Positions 9,005 to 17,297 of a DNA stretch of 64,000 bases are shown in pieces; within the stretch, counting starts at the first letter, position 1, and each line of letters starts with the position of its first letter. The stretch covers positions 1-64,000 of the forward strand of contig NZ_JACIHE010000031.1 in the NCBI RefSeq assembly GCF_014198245.1, written 5' to 3'. A model generated the notes under the pieces. It was not told the origin of the DNA. It saw only the letters and a program-made list of their open reading frames with translations, and ran no database searches. Both the position numbers and the translations under genes were made by a program. This stretch comes from Bradyrhizobium sp. cir1. GTDB taxonomy: Bacteria; Pseudomonadota; Alphaproteobacteria; Rhizobiales; Xanthobacteraceae.

Positions 9005-9208
9005 ATGTCTACTTTGACCGACAATTCGATGACAAATCATCATGCGCACGGCTTGCTCTACCAGATCGGCGAGACCCTTCACGTCTGGCACGAGCGCTAT
9101 CGTAACAGGCGCGAGCTGACCAACTGGACCGCCCGCGATCTTCAAGACGTCGGGCTGTCCTGGTCCGACATCGCCTACGAGGCCGACAAACCCTTCTGGC
9201 GGGCCTGA
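9005..9208 (+). CDS. DUF1127 small protein
   Basis: This 67-residue protein has a C-terminal YjiS-like motif: WHERYRNRRELTNWTARDLQDVGLS, with the conserved arginine-rich helix followed by LxDxGLS. Related short proteins in alphaproteobacteria bind RNA or modulate phosphate/C-N metabolism; the role of this copy is unknown. A ribosome binding site (CAGGAG) lies seven bases before the ATG. The next gene, a GNAT enzyme, starts 69 bases downstream and may be co-transcribed. Confidence 0.85.
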   Translation: MSTLTDNSMTNHHAHGLLYQIGETLHVWHERYRNRRELTNWTARDLQDVGLSWSDIAYEADKPFWRA

Positions 9209-9277
9209 TTGGCCGCCAGGCCGGCGCCGCCTATTCACAGGGGCGCCGGCGGTCCCTTTTTCTCGAGGGCTCGTGTC

Positions 9278-9901
9278 ATGAGCGCTCTCCGCCTCGAAGA
9301 CCTGAAGCAATATTCGGATACGCTGCGCACCCGCGACGGCACGGCGCTCAACGTCCGCTTCGTCGAGCCGCGCGACACCGACGAGCTTCAGCACTATTTC
9401 CGCTCGCTCTCGACCCGCTCCCGCTACAACCGCTTCTTTGGAGCGATCAGCGAATTGCCGAAGGGCCTGCTGCACGATTTCCTCGAGGTCGGCGAGCGCG
9501 AACGTTTCACCGTCGTCGCGACCATGATGGTCGATGGCTTCGAGACCATCATCGCTGAAGCGCGCTATGCGTTGCATGCGGAAACCGCGACGCTGGAGTT
9601 CGGCCTGTCGGTCGATGACCGCTGGCACGGCCATGGCATCGCCACTGCGCTGATGAAGAATCTCGAATGCCGTGCCGCGGCGCTCGGCGCCGAGCACATG
9701 TTCGGCGACACGCTGCGCTCCAACGAGGCCATGGTCTCGCTGGCGCGCAAATCCGGCTTCGCCTTCGTCAATCATCCCGACGACTGGAAGCTGGTGCGCT
9801 TCGACAAGGAAATCAGCGTCGCGCCAAAAGACATTCCCTGCGCGAGCTGGCGCCTCGCCGCCCTTTCCCGTCAGGCCGACAGCCCCTCAGCCTCGGCCTG
9901 A
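9278..9901 (+). CDS. GNAT-family N-acetyltransferase
   Basis: The 207-residue product has the GNAT fold. Motif A is visible as EFGLSVDDRWHGHGIATALM (about residues 107-126), in which the R/Q-x-x-G-x-G/A acetyl-CoA loop reads RWHGHGIA. Later NEAMVSLARKSGF fits the fourth conserved segment. This subgroup often lies at the C-terminus of protein acetyltransferases. The acceptor is unknown. I chose the ATG at 9278 since the frame upstream of it is GC-rich and unlike the family. A strong rho-independent terminator follows at 9913-9948. Confidence 0.88.
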   Translation: MSALRLEDLKQYSDTLRTRDGTALNVRFVEPRDTDELQHYFRSLSTRSRYNRFFGAISELPKGLLHDFLEVGERERFTVVATMMVDGFETIIAEARYALHAETATLEFGLSVDDRWHGHGIATALMKNLECRAAALGAEHMFGDTLRSNEAMVSLARKSGFAFVNHPDDWKLVRFDKEISVAPKDIPCASWRLAALSRQADSPSASA

Positions 9902-9912
9902 CACCACTGCAA

Positions 9913-9948
9913 GCCCGGCCTGGCCAAGCCAGAGCCGGGCGTTTTTTT
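9913..9948 (+). terminator. Rho-independent terminator after GNAT gene
   Basis: A perfect 7-bp stem (GCCCGGC / GCCGGGC) with a 14-base loop is followed by G and seven T residues. It starts twelve bases after the GNAT stop codon. Confidence 0.9.
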
Positions 9949-9969
9949 GCTTTGCGATCTCTCTCCAGC

Positions 9970-10072
9970 GTCATTCCGGGGCGCGCATAGCGCGAACCCG
10001 GAATCCATTTCACGGCTCGCCTTGCGGCCCAATGGATTCCGGGTTCGATGCTGCGCATCGCCCCGGAATGAC
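9970..10072. repeat. Dispersed palindromic repeat, family C
   Basis: A long palindrome bounded by GTCATTCCGGGGCGCG and CGCCCCGGAATGAC. Inner arms read CGAACCCGGAATCCA and TGGATTCCGGGTTCG. Related copies lie at 15428-15463 (half), 28370-28403 (short) and 62694-62792. Confidence 0.85.
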
Positions 10073-10092
10073 GCCGTGGATGTCAGGCGCGC

Positions 10093-10923
10093 CTACCTCC
10101 CCGTAAACACCGTCTTCCGCTTCTCGATGAAGGCCTGCACGGCTTCCTTGTGGTCGGCGGTCGTGGTGAGGCGGATCAGCCGCTCGGCTTCGTGATCCCT
10201 GGCGGTTTCGAAGTCGAACAGCAGCGCCTCGTCGAGATTGTCCTTCATGTAGCGCAGCGCGAGGCGCGGGCCTTCGGCGAGCGATCTTGCCAGCGCGAAC
10301 GCCTCAGTCTGCAATTTGTCGTCGGGCACGACGCGGTTGACGAGGCCGATGGCTTCGGCGCGCGTGGCGTCGACGCGATCGCCGGTAAACATCAGTTCGC
10401 GCGCCCGCGCGGTGCCGACGAGGCGGGTGAGCAGCCAGGCGATGCCGTAGTCGCCGCTGAGCGCGATGCGGGCATAGCCGGTGGCGACGAAGGCCGATTG
10501 CGCGGCGATGCGGATGTCGCAGGCCATGGCGATGGCGAGCCCGGCGCCGACAGCGGGGCCGGGCAGCGCGGCGATGGTCGGCTTGCGCACCGACACCAGC
10601 GCGCCGGTCAGCAGCCGCTGCCGCTCCTGCAGATCGGCGATGCGATCCTCCAGCGACATCTCCAGCTTTCTGGGGGCGCGATGCGCGCCCATGCCCTTGA
10701 CGTTGCCGCCGGCGCAGAACGCCTCGCCCGCGCCGGTGAGCAGCAGTGCGCCGACGTTCGGGTCCTCGCCGCAGCTCCGGATCATGGTGCGCAGCGCCGG
10801 CGTCAGCGCGTCCGACAGCGAATTGCGCGCCTCCGGCCGGTTCAGCGTGATGACCGCGACGCGGTCGCGGATGACGCAGAGGAGTTCATGGGTGCCGGTG
10901 TCGATGGTGGTTTCCGTGGTCAT
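10093..10923 (-). CDS. Enoyl-CoA hydratase/isomerase family protein
   Basis: The 276-residue crotonase-fold protein is cytoplasmic. The CoA-binding/oxyanion segment LLLTGAGEAFCAGGNVKGMG lies at about 60-79. A second oxyanion loop, PGPAVGAGLAIAMACDIRIA, follows at about 124-143. The family hydrates or isomerises acyl-CoA thioesters in beta-oxidation and aromatic-acid degradation. The catalytic glutamate positions are not obvious, so the exact reaction is open. A strong ribosome binding site (GGGAGGGAGG) precedes the ATG. The next genes downstream on the strand are convergent, so it is likely a single-gene unit. Confidence 0.88.
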   Translation of the reverse strand: MTTETTIDTGTHELLCVIRDRVAVITLNRPEARNSLSDALTPALRTMIRSCGEDPNVGALLLTGAGEAFCAGGNVKGMGAHRAPRKLEMSLEDRIADLQERQRLLTGALVSVRKPTIAALPGPAVGAGLAIAMACDIRIAAQSAFVATGYARIALSGDYGIAWLLTRLVGTARARELMFTGDRVDATRAEAIGLVNRVVPDDKLQTEAFALARSLAEGPRLALRYMKDNLDEALLFDFETARDHEAERLIRLTTTADHKEAVQAFIEKRKTVFTGR

Positions 10924-10940
10924 GTCGCCTCCCTCCCTTC

Positions 10941-11019
10941 GTCATTGCGAGCGAAGCGAAGCAATCCAGTCTGCTTCCGCGGAGACATTTCTGGATTGCT
11001 TCGCTGCGCTCGCAATGAC
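10941..11019. repeat. Dispersed palindromic repeat, family B
   Basis: A near-perfect palindrome with outer arms GTCATTGCGAGCGAAGCGAA and GCTGCGCTCGCAATGAC. The inner arms are GCAATCCAG and CTGGATTGC. Copies occur at 15482-15567 and 21194-21277. Confidence 0.88.
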
Positions 11020-11040
11020 GGTTGTTGTTAAGTTATCGCT

Positions 11041-11742
11041 TCAAAACTTCTCCATCCAGGGCCGCAGCTCCAGCTCCCAGCTCCAGGCACTGCGCGGCTG
11101 CTGCAACACGTTCCAATAGCTCTGCGCGATGGCATCGGGATCGAGCATTGAATCCGGCTTGTCGGCTGCTTCCGTGCGCGCCGCGCTACGGATGCCGCCG
11201 TCGATGACGAAATGCGCGACATGGATGCCCTGCGGCGACAATTCGCGCGCCAGGCTCTGCGCGAGCCCGCGCAGCGCGAACTTGCCCATAGCGAAGGAGG
11301 CGGACTGCGCGTAGCCCTTGACGCTGGCGGAAGCGCCGGTGAACAGGATCGCGCCGTGCTGGTTCGGCAGCATGCGCCTCGCCGCCTGCTGCGCCACCAG
11401 GAAGCCGCCATAGGCGCTGACCGCGATCGCCTGCGCGACGTCGGCGGGGATCAGGTCCACGAACGGCCCGCGCGTGCGGCCGCTGGCATTGTAGACGACG
11501 AGGTCGGGTGTGCCGATCTCGCGCTCGACCAGGCCGAACAGCCGCTCGACCTCCTCCGGCTTGGTGGCGTTGCAGGCATAGGCTTTCGCGCCGGTCTCGC
11601 TGCAGAGCGCGCCGAGCTTCTCGATCTTGCGCGCGGCGAGCGCGACGCGGATTCCTTGCGCGGCCAGAAGCCGGGCCAGCGAGGCGCTCAGGCCTTCACC
11701 GGCGCCGACAATGAGGGCGATCTTGTATTTCGGGTGTTCCAT
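11041..11742 (-). CDS. SDR-family oxidoreductase
   Basis: The 233-residue short-chain dehydrogenase has a Rossmann start IALIVGAGEGLSASLARLLA (TGxxxGxG variant GAGEGLS). The usual YxxxK catalytic pair is not obvious: the tail of the motif region reads FTGASASVKGYAQSASFAMGKFALRGLAQSLARE, where the SxSFAMGK line takes the place of YxxSK. The Tyr position is therefore Phe/Ser, which may make it an atypical or non-redox member. It is divergent from the AidB-like gene and separated from it by a 230-base intergenic stretch in which I see no gene. Confidence 0.8.
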   Translation of the reverse strand: MEHPKYKIALIVGAGEGLSASLARLLAAQGIRVALAARKIEKLGALCSETGAKAYACNATKPEEVERLFGLVEREIGTPDLVVYNASGRTRGPFVDLIPADVAQAIAVSAYGGFLVAQQAARRMLPNQHGAILFTGASASVKGYAQSASFAMGKFALRGLAQSLARELSPQGIHVAHFVIDGGIRSAARTEAADKPDSMLDPDAIAQSYWNVLQQPRSAWSWELELRPWMEKF

Positions 11743-11973
11743 CGCGTGATCTCTCGGAAGGAGGAAGCCGCTGATCTATGCATCCGCCGCGCGGACAACC
11801 AGCCGGGCCGATAACAATTCCGCAGAGCGAATTGCTCCGTCACGGCGATCATGCCTCCCTGACAATTTGCGGCTTTATCGCGCTTCCTGACTGGAGCATG
11901 ATCGACATCATCCAAAGCGGCAAGCGCCAAAACAGTGCAAAATGTCCGCGGGACGGAAACGAAGAGGACGATC

Positions 11974-13758
11974 ATGCTCAAGCCGGTCACAGCACAGCCA
12001 AAAAATGCCTCGGCCGAGCAGTCCGGCCTGCTGGCACCCGACACCACCGGCATGAATTTCTATCGCGCCGATCCGGCGCTGACGGACCTGCTCCGCATCC
12101 ATCTGCCGGACACGCTATTCCGCCACATCGAGCCGCATCTCGACCGCCTCGGCGAGCTCGCCGGCGGCGTGCTCGACGAGTGCGCGCGGCTCGCCGACCG
12201 GCACACGCCGGTGCTGCACCAGCGCGACAAGTTCGGCCGCGACGTGCAGTGGATCGAATATCACCCGGCCTATCGCGAGCTGGAGAACGCCGCGTTCGGC
12301 CAGTTCGGCATTCACGCGCTCTCGCTCCGCAAGGGCATCATGGGCTGGCCGGACAAATATCCTGTTGTCGCCAAGCACGCCTTCACCTTCCTGTTCAACC
12401 AGACCGAATTCGGCATGGGCTGCCCGATCAACGTCACCGACGGCTGCGCCAAGCTGCTGGCGAATTTCGGCAGCGAGGCGCTGAAGGCGAAATATCTGGA
12501 CGGCTTGACCTCGACCGACATGAGCAAGCTGACCCAGGGCGGCCAGTTCATGACCGAGAAGGAGGGCGGGTCCGACGTCGGCACGCTGACCACGCGCGCG
12601 GTGCAGGAGGGCGACCATTGGCGCCTCACTGGCGAAAAATGGTTCTGCTCGAATGCCGATGCGAAAGTCGTGATGCTGCTGGCGCGCCCTGAAGGCGCCG
12701 GCCCCGGCACGCGCGGCGTCGGCCTGTTCCTGATGCCGCGCTTCCTCGACGACGGCTCGCAGAACCACTACCGGATCGTGCGCCTCAAGGACAAGCTCGG
12801 CACGCGCTCGATGGCCTCGGGCGAGATCAAGCTCGAAGGCGCGATTGCTTACGCGGTCGGCAAGCTCGACCGCGGTTTCGTGCAGATGGCCGAGATGGTG
12901 AACTCCTCGCGGCTCTCCAACGGCGTCAAGTCGACCGCGCTGATGCGCCGCGCCTATCACGATGCGATGACGGTGGCGACCAACCGCGTCGTGTTCGGCC
13001 AGCGCATCATCGATCTGCCGCTCGGTCGGCGGCAAATGCTGAAGATCATGCTCCCGGTCGAGCAGGGGTTGTCGATGAGCTTTCTCACCGCCGACGCGCT
13101 CGATCGTGCCGAGGCCGGCAGCCAGGATGCCGCGGCGCTGCTGCGCATCCTGACCCCGACGCTGAAATTCCGCGCCACGCGCGACGCACGCAAGGTCTGC
13201 GGCGATGCGCTCGAGATGCGCGGCGGCATCGGCTACATCGAGCAATTCGCGACCCCACGCCTGCTGCGCGATGCGCATCTCGGCTCGGTCTGGGAAGGCA
13301 CCGGCAACATCGTCGCGATCGACGCGCTGCGGCGCGCCGTCGGCCGCCATGGCGCCGAATCCGCGCTCGCGGCCGATCTGCATGCGCGGCTCGACGACAG
13401 CGCGTCGGTGCCGCAGGCCTGGCGCGACAATCTGCGCGGCCTCGTCGATCGCGCCGTCGGCTTCGCACGCGAGGTCGCGGGCAAGTCGGAGAACGAGGCC
13501 GATGCGCGCCGCGCCACCAGCCTGCTCTATCACGTCGCCAGCGCGGTCGCGCTGGCATGGGAGTCGCACCGTATCCACGAGATGCGCGGCGATGCGCGCC
13601 GTCTGCTGCTGTCGCGGCTGGTGATCGACCATCGCGTGACGCCGAGCGATCCGTTCCGGCTGACGGAAAATGCCGCGCAGGCGAAGATCGCCGCGCTGCT
13701 GCTCGGCGATCGCTCAGCAGGCATGAGCGAGGTTGGCGAACTGGTTCGGGCGGCGTAG
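11974..13758 (+). CDS. AidB-like acyl-CoA dehydrogenase family protein
   Basis: The 594-residue flavoprotein resembles AidB-type acyl-CoA dehydrogenases. Family lines visible are FMTEKEGGSDVGTLTTRA, FCSNADAKVVMLLARPEG, RLKDKLGTRSMASGEI and the C-terminal RDAHLGSVWEGTGNIVAIDALRR. The usual catalytic Glu lies in the last of these. AidB itself is a DNA-alkylation-inducible flavoprotein, but other members oxidise acyl-CoA; the sequence does not decide between these. I chose the ATG at 11974, preceded by GAAGAGGA; an upstream ATG at 11935 is possible. A zinc alcohol dehydrogenase gene begins 44 bases downstream, so the two are probably co-transcribed. Confidence 0.85.
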   Translation: MLKPVTAQPKNASAEQSGLLAPDTTGMNFYRADPALTDLLRIHLPDTLFRHIEPHLDRLGELAGGVLDECARLADRHTPVLHQRDKFGRDVQWIEYHPAYRELENAAFGQFGIHALSLRKGIMGWPDKYPVVAKHAFTFLFNQTEFGMGCPINVTDGCAKLLANFGSEALKAKYLDGLTSTDMSKLTQGGQFMTEKEGGSDVGTLTTRAVQEGDHWRLTGEKWFCSNADAKVVMLLARPEGAGPGTRGVGLFLMPRFLDDGSQNHYRIVRLKDKLGTRSMASGEIKLEGAIAYAVGKLDRGFVQMAEMVNSSRLSNGVKSTALMRRAYHDAMTVATNRVVFGQRIIDLPLGRRQMLKIMLPVEQGLSMSFLTADALDRAEAGSQDAAALLRILTPTLKFRATRDARKVCGDALEMRGGIGYIEQFATPRLLRDAHLGSVWEGTGNIVAIDALRRAVGRHGAESALAADLHARLDDSASVPQAWRDNLRGLVDRAVGFAREVAGKSENEADARRATSLLYHVASAVALAWESHRIHEMRGDARRLLLSRLVIDHRVTPSDPFRLTENAAQAKIAALLLGDRSAGMSEVGELVRAA

Positions 13759-13802
13759 GCTGCACTCCACGATCAAACAAAAAAAGCGATAGGGAGTGCC
13801 CG

Positions 13803-14891
13803 ATGAAGGCCGCCGTCCTCTATGAAGTCAACCAGCCGCTGGTCATCGAGGATGTCAGCCTGCCGAAGCCCGGCCCGCGCGAGGTGCTGATCCGCACCGC
13901 AGTTGCCGGCCTCTGCCACTCGGATCTGCACTTCATGGAAGGCCTCTATCCGCATCCGCTGCCGGCGGTGCTCGGGCATGAGTCTGCCGGCGTGGTCGAG
14001 CAGGTCGGCTCCGATGTCACCTATGTGAAGCCGGGCGATCACGTGGTCACCTGCCTATCGGTGTTCTGCGGCACCTGCGACAATTGCACCACCGGCCGCA
14101 CCGTGCTCTGCACCGATGCGACGGTGAAGATGCTGCCGGGTGTTTCCAATCGCATGCAATGGTCGAAGCCCGAGAAGCTGCACCAGTTCCTCAATCTCTC
14201 CTCCTTCGCCGAGCAGATGCTGGTGCACGAGAACGCCATCGTGAAGATCCGCAAGGACATGCCGCTCGATCTCGCCGCGCTGATCGGCTGCGGCGTCATC
14301 ACCGGCTATGGCGCGGTGGTGAACACGGCGAAAGTGACGGCCGGCGAGAGCGTGGCGGTGATCGGCTGCGGCGGGGTCGGCATGGCCGCGATCAACGGCG
14401 CGCAGATCGCGGGCGCCGGCCGCATCATCGCCATCGACACCAATCCGGCAAAACTCCAGCTCGCGACCAAGCTCGGCGCCACCGACATCATCAATCCCGC
14501 CGACGGCGACGTGGTGAAACAGGTGCGCGACCTCACCAATGGCGGCGTGCATCACGCCTTCGAGGTACTCGGCCGCAAGGAGACCGCTGAGCAGGCGTTC
14601 GGCATGCTCGCCGCCGGCGGCACCGCCACCATCGTCGGCATGATCCCGTTCGGCCAGAAGATCGAGCTGCACGGCTTCGACTTCCTGCGCGAGCGCAGGA
14701 TCCAGGGCTCCTCGATGGGCTCGAACCATTTCCGCGTCGACATGCCGCGCCTCGTCGATTTCTACCTGCGCGGCCGGCTGCACCTCGAGGACTGGATTTC
14801 GGCCAAGCTGAGGCTCAGCGAGATCAACGAGGGCTTCGCCAGCATGAAAGCCGGCAAGACGCTGCGCAGCGTGATCGTGTTTGATAATTGA
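13803..14891 (+). CDS. Zinc-dependent alcohol dehydrogenase (MDR family)
   Basis: The 362-residue medium-chain dehydrogenase is cytoplasmic. The catalytic-zinc site is GLCHSDLHF (Cys near 38) and GHESAGVVE (His-Glu near 60). The structural-zinc cysteines lie in CGTCDNCTTGRTVLC. The NAD-binding loop is VAVIGCGGVGMAAINGA, followed by IAIDTNPAKL, where Asp suggests NAD rather than NADP. It is typical of class III-like/benzyl alcohol dehydrogenases. A strong ribosome binding site (AGGGAG) precedes the ATG. It probably forms an operon with the AidB-like gene just upstream. Confidence 0.9.
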   Translation: MKAAVLYEVNQPLVIEDVSLPKPGPREVLIRTAVAGLCHSDLHFMEGLYPHPLPAVLGHESAGVVEQVGSDVTYVKPGDHVVTCLSVFCGTCDNCTTGRTVLCTDATVKMLPGVSNRMQWSKPEKLHQFLNLSSFAEQMLVHENAIVKIRKDMPLDLAALIGCGVITGYGAVVNTAKVTAGESVAVIGCGGVGMAAINGAQIAGAGRIIAIDTNPAKLQLATKLGATDIINPADGDVVKQVRDLTNGGVHHAFEVLGRKETAEQAFGMLAAGGTATIVGMIPFGQKIELHGFDFLRERRIQGSSMGSNHFRVDMPRLVDFYLRGRLHLEDWISAKLRLSEINEGFASMKAGKTLRSVIVFDN

Positions 14892-14935
14892 GCGCTGGCG
14901 CCCGCCGGTGCCGCCCCAAAACGGGTGTCATCGCC

Positions 14936-15032
14936 CGGCTCGACCGGGCGATCCAGTACTCCGCGGCGGCAGTTATGTGACCCAATGACCGCCGCGGAGT
15001 ACTGGATGCCCCGCCTTCGCGGGGCATGACAG
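14936..15032. repeat. Dispersed palindromic repeat, family D
   Basis: A composite hairpin element reading TGTCATCGCCCGGCTCGACC, GGGCGATCCAGTACTCCGCGG, an inner CCGCGGAGTACTGGAT arm and CCCCGCCTTCGCGGGGCATG at the right. A second copy lies at 17168-17284. Confidence 0.82.
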
Positions 15033-15059
15033 CGAAGTTTGGGAGTAGCTTACGTCGCC

Positions 15060-15413
15060 TCACCGCGACACGTGCGCCGACACGGCGAGCCATGTCCCGT
15101 TCTTCTTCGCCCAGCAATCGGTATACCGCCCCGTCGCCTGCTGACCGTCGGACGTGGTGTAGCTGGTCGCGGCGTGGATGATCGCAAAATCGCCCATGAT
15201 GCGGATGATGACGTCGTGCGCATGCAGATTGCGGATCGCGATCGGCCGCGCGGTCTGCTCCAGGAAGGCGGCGCGATCGACCAGCGTCTTGTCGGGATTG
15301 GAGCAGTAGAACTCCGGTGCCAGGATCTCGTCGAAGCGCCTGACGTCGCAGTTCTGCACCGAGGCGACGTAGTCGCGGTTGAGCGCGGTGAGCTGTTCGA
15401 GATCATGGCTCAT
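15060..15413 (-). CDS. SnoaL/NTF2-like family protein
   Basis: The 117-residue product has the length and helix-strand pattern of a SnoaL-like or DUF4440-type cone-shaped NTF2 fold: LEQLTALNRDYVASVQNCDVRRFDEILAPEF, then IIRIMGDFAIIHAATSYT and WAKKNGTWLAVSAH. Such proteins are isomerases, hydrolases or binding proteins with variable pockets. Function here is unknown. It is between family D and family C/B repeats and converges with the zinc alcohol dehydrogenase gene. Confidence 0.82.
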   Translation of the reverse strand: MSHDLEQLTALNRDYVASVQNCDVRRFDEILAPEFYCSNPDKTLVDRAAFLEQTARPIAIRNLHAHDVIIRIMGDFAIIHAATSYTTSDGQQATGRYTDCWAKKNGTWLAVSAHVSR

Positions 15414-15427
15414 TGAGTTTCCTCCCT

Positions 15428-15463
15428 GTCATTCCGGGGCGCGCGGAGCGCGAACCCGGAATC
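15428..15463. repeat. Dispersed repeat, family C (half copy)
   Basis: Only the left half of the family C palindrome is present: GTCATTCCGGGGCGCG with CGCGAACCCGGAATC. It adjoins a complete family B copy 18 bases downstream. Confidence 0.75.
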
Positions 15464-15481
15464 TCCATGTTATTTTACCCC

Positions 15482-15567
15482 GTCATTGCGAGCGAAGCGA
15501 AGCAATCCAGAAATGTCTCCGTGGACGCAGTCTGGATTGCTTCGTCGCAAGAGCTCCTCGCAATGAC
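15482..15567. repeat. Dispersed palindromic repeat, family B
   Basis: A full family B copy, GTCATTGCGAGCGAAGCGAA to CTCGCAATGAC, with the inner GCAATCCAG / CTGGATTGC arms. It sits against the half family C copy, making a composite of two element types. Confidence 0.85.
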
Positions 15568-15575
15568 GGGAGGGA

Positions 15576-17048
15576 CTAATCATCAAACAATGGCGGTGGC
15601 GCGAACCCGCCGAACTCCCTCTCGATCAATTCGGCGAGCTTCAGCGGCGTGCGATCTTCCAGCCACGGGCCGACGATCTGCACGCCGACCGGCAGGCCGT
15701 CTTTCGACAGGCCGAGCGGAACGGCCGTCGCAGGCAGGCCCGGAAGCGTCGCGATGCCGGGCCAGGCAAGCTGGTCGACATAGGGATAATCCGTGTCGTC
15801 GATACTGATGCGTCGCAGGCGCTGTTCCGGCAAATGATCATGCGGAAAGGCCGGCGTCGGCATGATCGGGCAGATCACCGCGTCGAATCTGTTGAACAGC
15901 GCGCGCCATTGCGCACGCAGGCCGGCGCGGCTACCCGCGTCGAGCACCCAGGCGCGGTGGCTTGCAATCGTGCCGCGCAGCCGCTCGGCAGCGAGGCTGC
16001 GGTCCTCCGGCGACAGCTGGCTCGCCCGTGCCCGCGAATCCGCCAGTTCGTCGGGCAGGAAGAACGCGCCGAGGAATCCCAGCAGCATGCGCATGTAAAG
16101 CCGCGACGTCTCCGCGAAATCCGGCAGCAGCGCGCTCTCGCGCGCGACCGCCACGCCAGCCTTCGCAAGATCCGCGGCGAGCTTGTCGATCGCGCCGCGG
16201 ACGTCCCGGTCGGTCGGCAGCAGCGGATGGCTGTCGATCACCAGGACACGAAAATCCCGCAGCGACTGATGTCGTGCGACAGGCAGGTCGAGCTTGTAGG
16301 CGACACCGGCTTCCAGCGGATCCGGTCCGGCCATGACGTCGAGCAGCAAGGAAAGATCCGCAGCGGTGCGCGCCATCGGGCCGATGACGGCGAGGTCGCC
16401 CTCGCGCGGAAGGGCCGGAAACGGCGGCGGGGTCTCACCGCGCGCCGGGCAGAGATTGATGGTCGGCTTGTGCGCGAAGATGCCGCAATGAAATGCCGGC
16501 ACACGCAGGGAGCCGCCGATGTCGGAGCCGGTGGCGAGCGCGCAATAACCTGCGGCAAGGGCTGCCGACGATCCCCCGGACGATCCACCCGGTGTGCGGC
16601 CGAGATCATAGGGGTTGTTCGTGGTGCCGTAGATGTCGTTGTAGCTCTGCCAGTCGGCGAGGCCGACCGGCACGTTGGTCTTGCCGAGGATCACGCCGCC
16701 GGCCTGCTTGATGCGGGCCACCGGCAGCGCGTCTTCCACGGGCTTGAAATCCTTCTGCGGCACGAAGCCCCAGGTCGTCGGCAGGCCGGCGATGTTGAAG
16801 GATTCCTTGATCGTCAAGGGCAGGCCGAGCAGCGGCTTGCGCTCGCCGCGGGCCAGTGCGGCGTCGGCCTCGCGCGCCGCGCCGAGCGCACGATCGAAAT
16901 CCCGCACGCAGACCGCGTTGATCTTGCCGTCGTGACGCTCGATACGGGCGATCGCATCCTGCGTGAGCTCGACCGCCGAGACCTTCTTCGCGCTCAATGC
17001 GGCTGACAGCTCGACCGCACTCTTGAAACTCCATTCCGATTTGGCCAC
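15576..17048 (-). CDS. Amidase-signature family amidase
   Basis: The 490-residue cytoplasmic enzyme belongs to the amidase signature family. This family hydrolyses amides through a Ser-cisSer-Lys triad. The lysine is K81 in LTIKESFN. The cis-serine lies in GGSSGGSS (about 154-161). The nucleophile is S180 in GSDIGGSLR. I start it at the GTG at 17048 because GGGAGAAG lies just before it and homology begins there; the longer frame translates a family D repeat. Substrate is not determined, and it may be an aryl or short-chain amidase. It is divergent from nothing: the MbfA gene upstream runs in the same direction, about 250 bases away. Confidence 0.9.
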   Translation of the reverse strand: MAKSEWSFKSAVELSAALSAKKVSAVELTQDAIARIERHDGKINAVCVRDFDRALGAAREADAALARGERKPLLGLPLTIKESFNIAGLPTTWGFVPQKDFKPVEDALPVARIKQAGGVILGKTNVPVGLADWQSYNDIYGTTNNPYDLGRTPGGSSGGSSAALAAGYCALATGSDIGGSLRVPAFHCGIFAHKPTINLCPARGETPPPFPALPREGDLAVIGPMARTAADLSLLLDVMAGPDPLEAGVAYKLDLPVARHQSLRDFRVLVIDSHPLLPTDRDVRGAIDKLAADLAKAGVAVARESALLPDFAETSRLYMRMLLGFLGAFFLPDELADSRARASQLSPEDRSLAAERLRGTIASHRAWVLDAGSRAGLRAQWRALFNRFDAVICPIMPTPAFPHDHLPEQRLRRISIDDTDYPYVDQLAWPGIATLPGLPATAVPLGLSKDGLPVGVQIVGPWLEDRTPLKLAELIEREFGGFAPPPLFDD

Positions 17049-17167
17049 GGCGCTTCTCCCGCTCTGGTTGTCTAGGGATGATGCGCAGTTTGGCCGAACG
17101 CCGCAACCGCTGTTTGACCGAGATTGATATGCCGGCGGGACGGAACGGATCGAGTCGAGAATTTCGC

Positions 17168-17284
17168 TGTCATCGCCCGGCTTGACCGGGCGATCCAGTA
17201 TTCCAGAGGCCTGCGTTGGAGAGCTCGCTCTCACTATATCCGCCGCGGCGTACTGGATGCCCCGCCTTCGCGGGGCATGACAGC
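17168..17284. repeat. Dispersed palindromic repeat, family D
   Basis: TGTCATCGCCCGGCTTGACC and GGGCGATCCAGTATTCC at the left and CCCCGCCTTCGCGGGGCATG at the right match the copy at 14936-15032; the central segment differs. It lies between the MbfA and amidase genes. Confidence 0.8.
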
Positions 17285-17297
17285 GCGCGTGGGGCCG

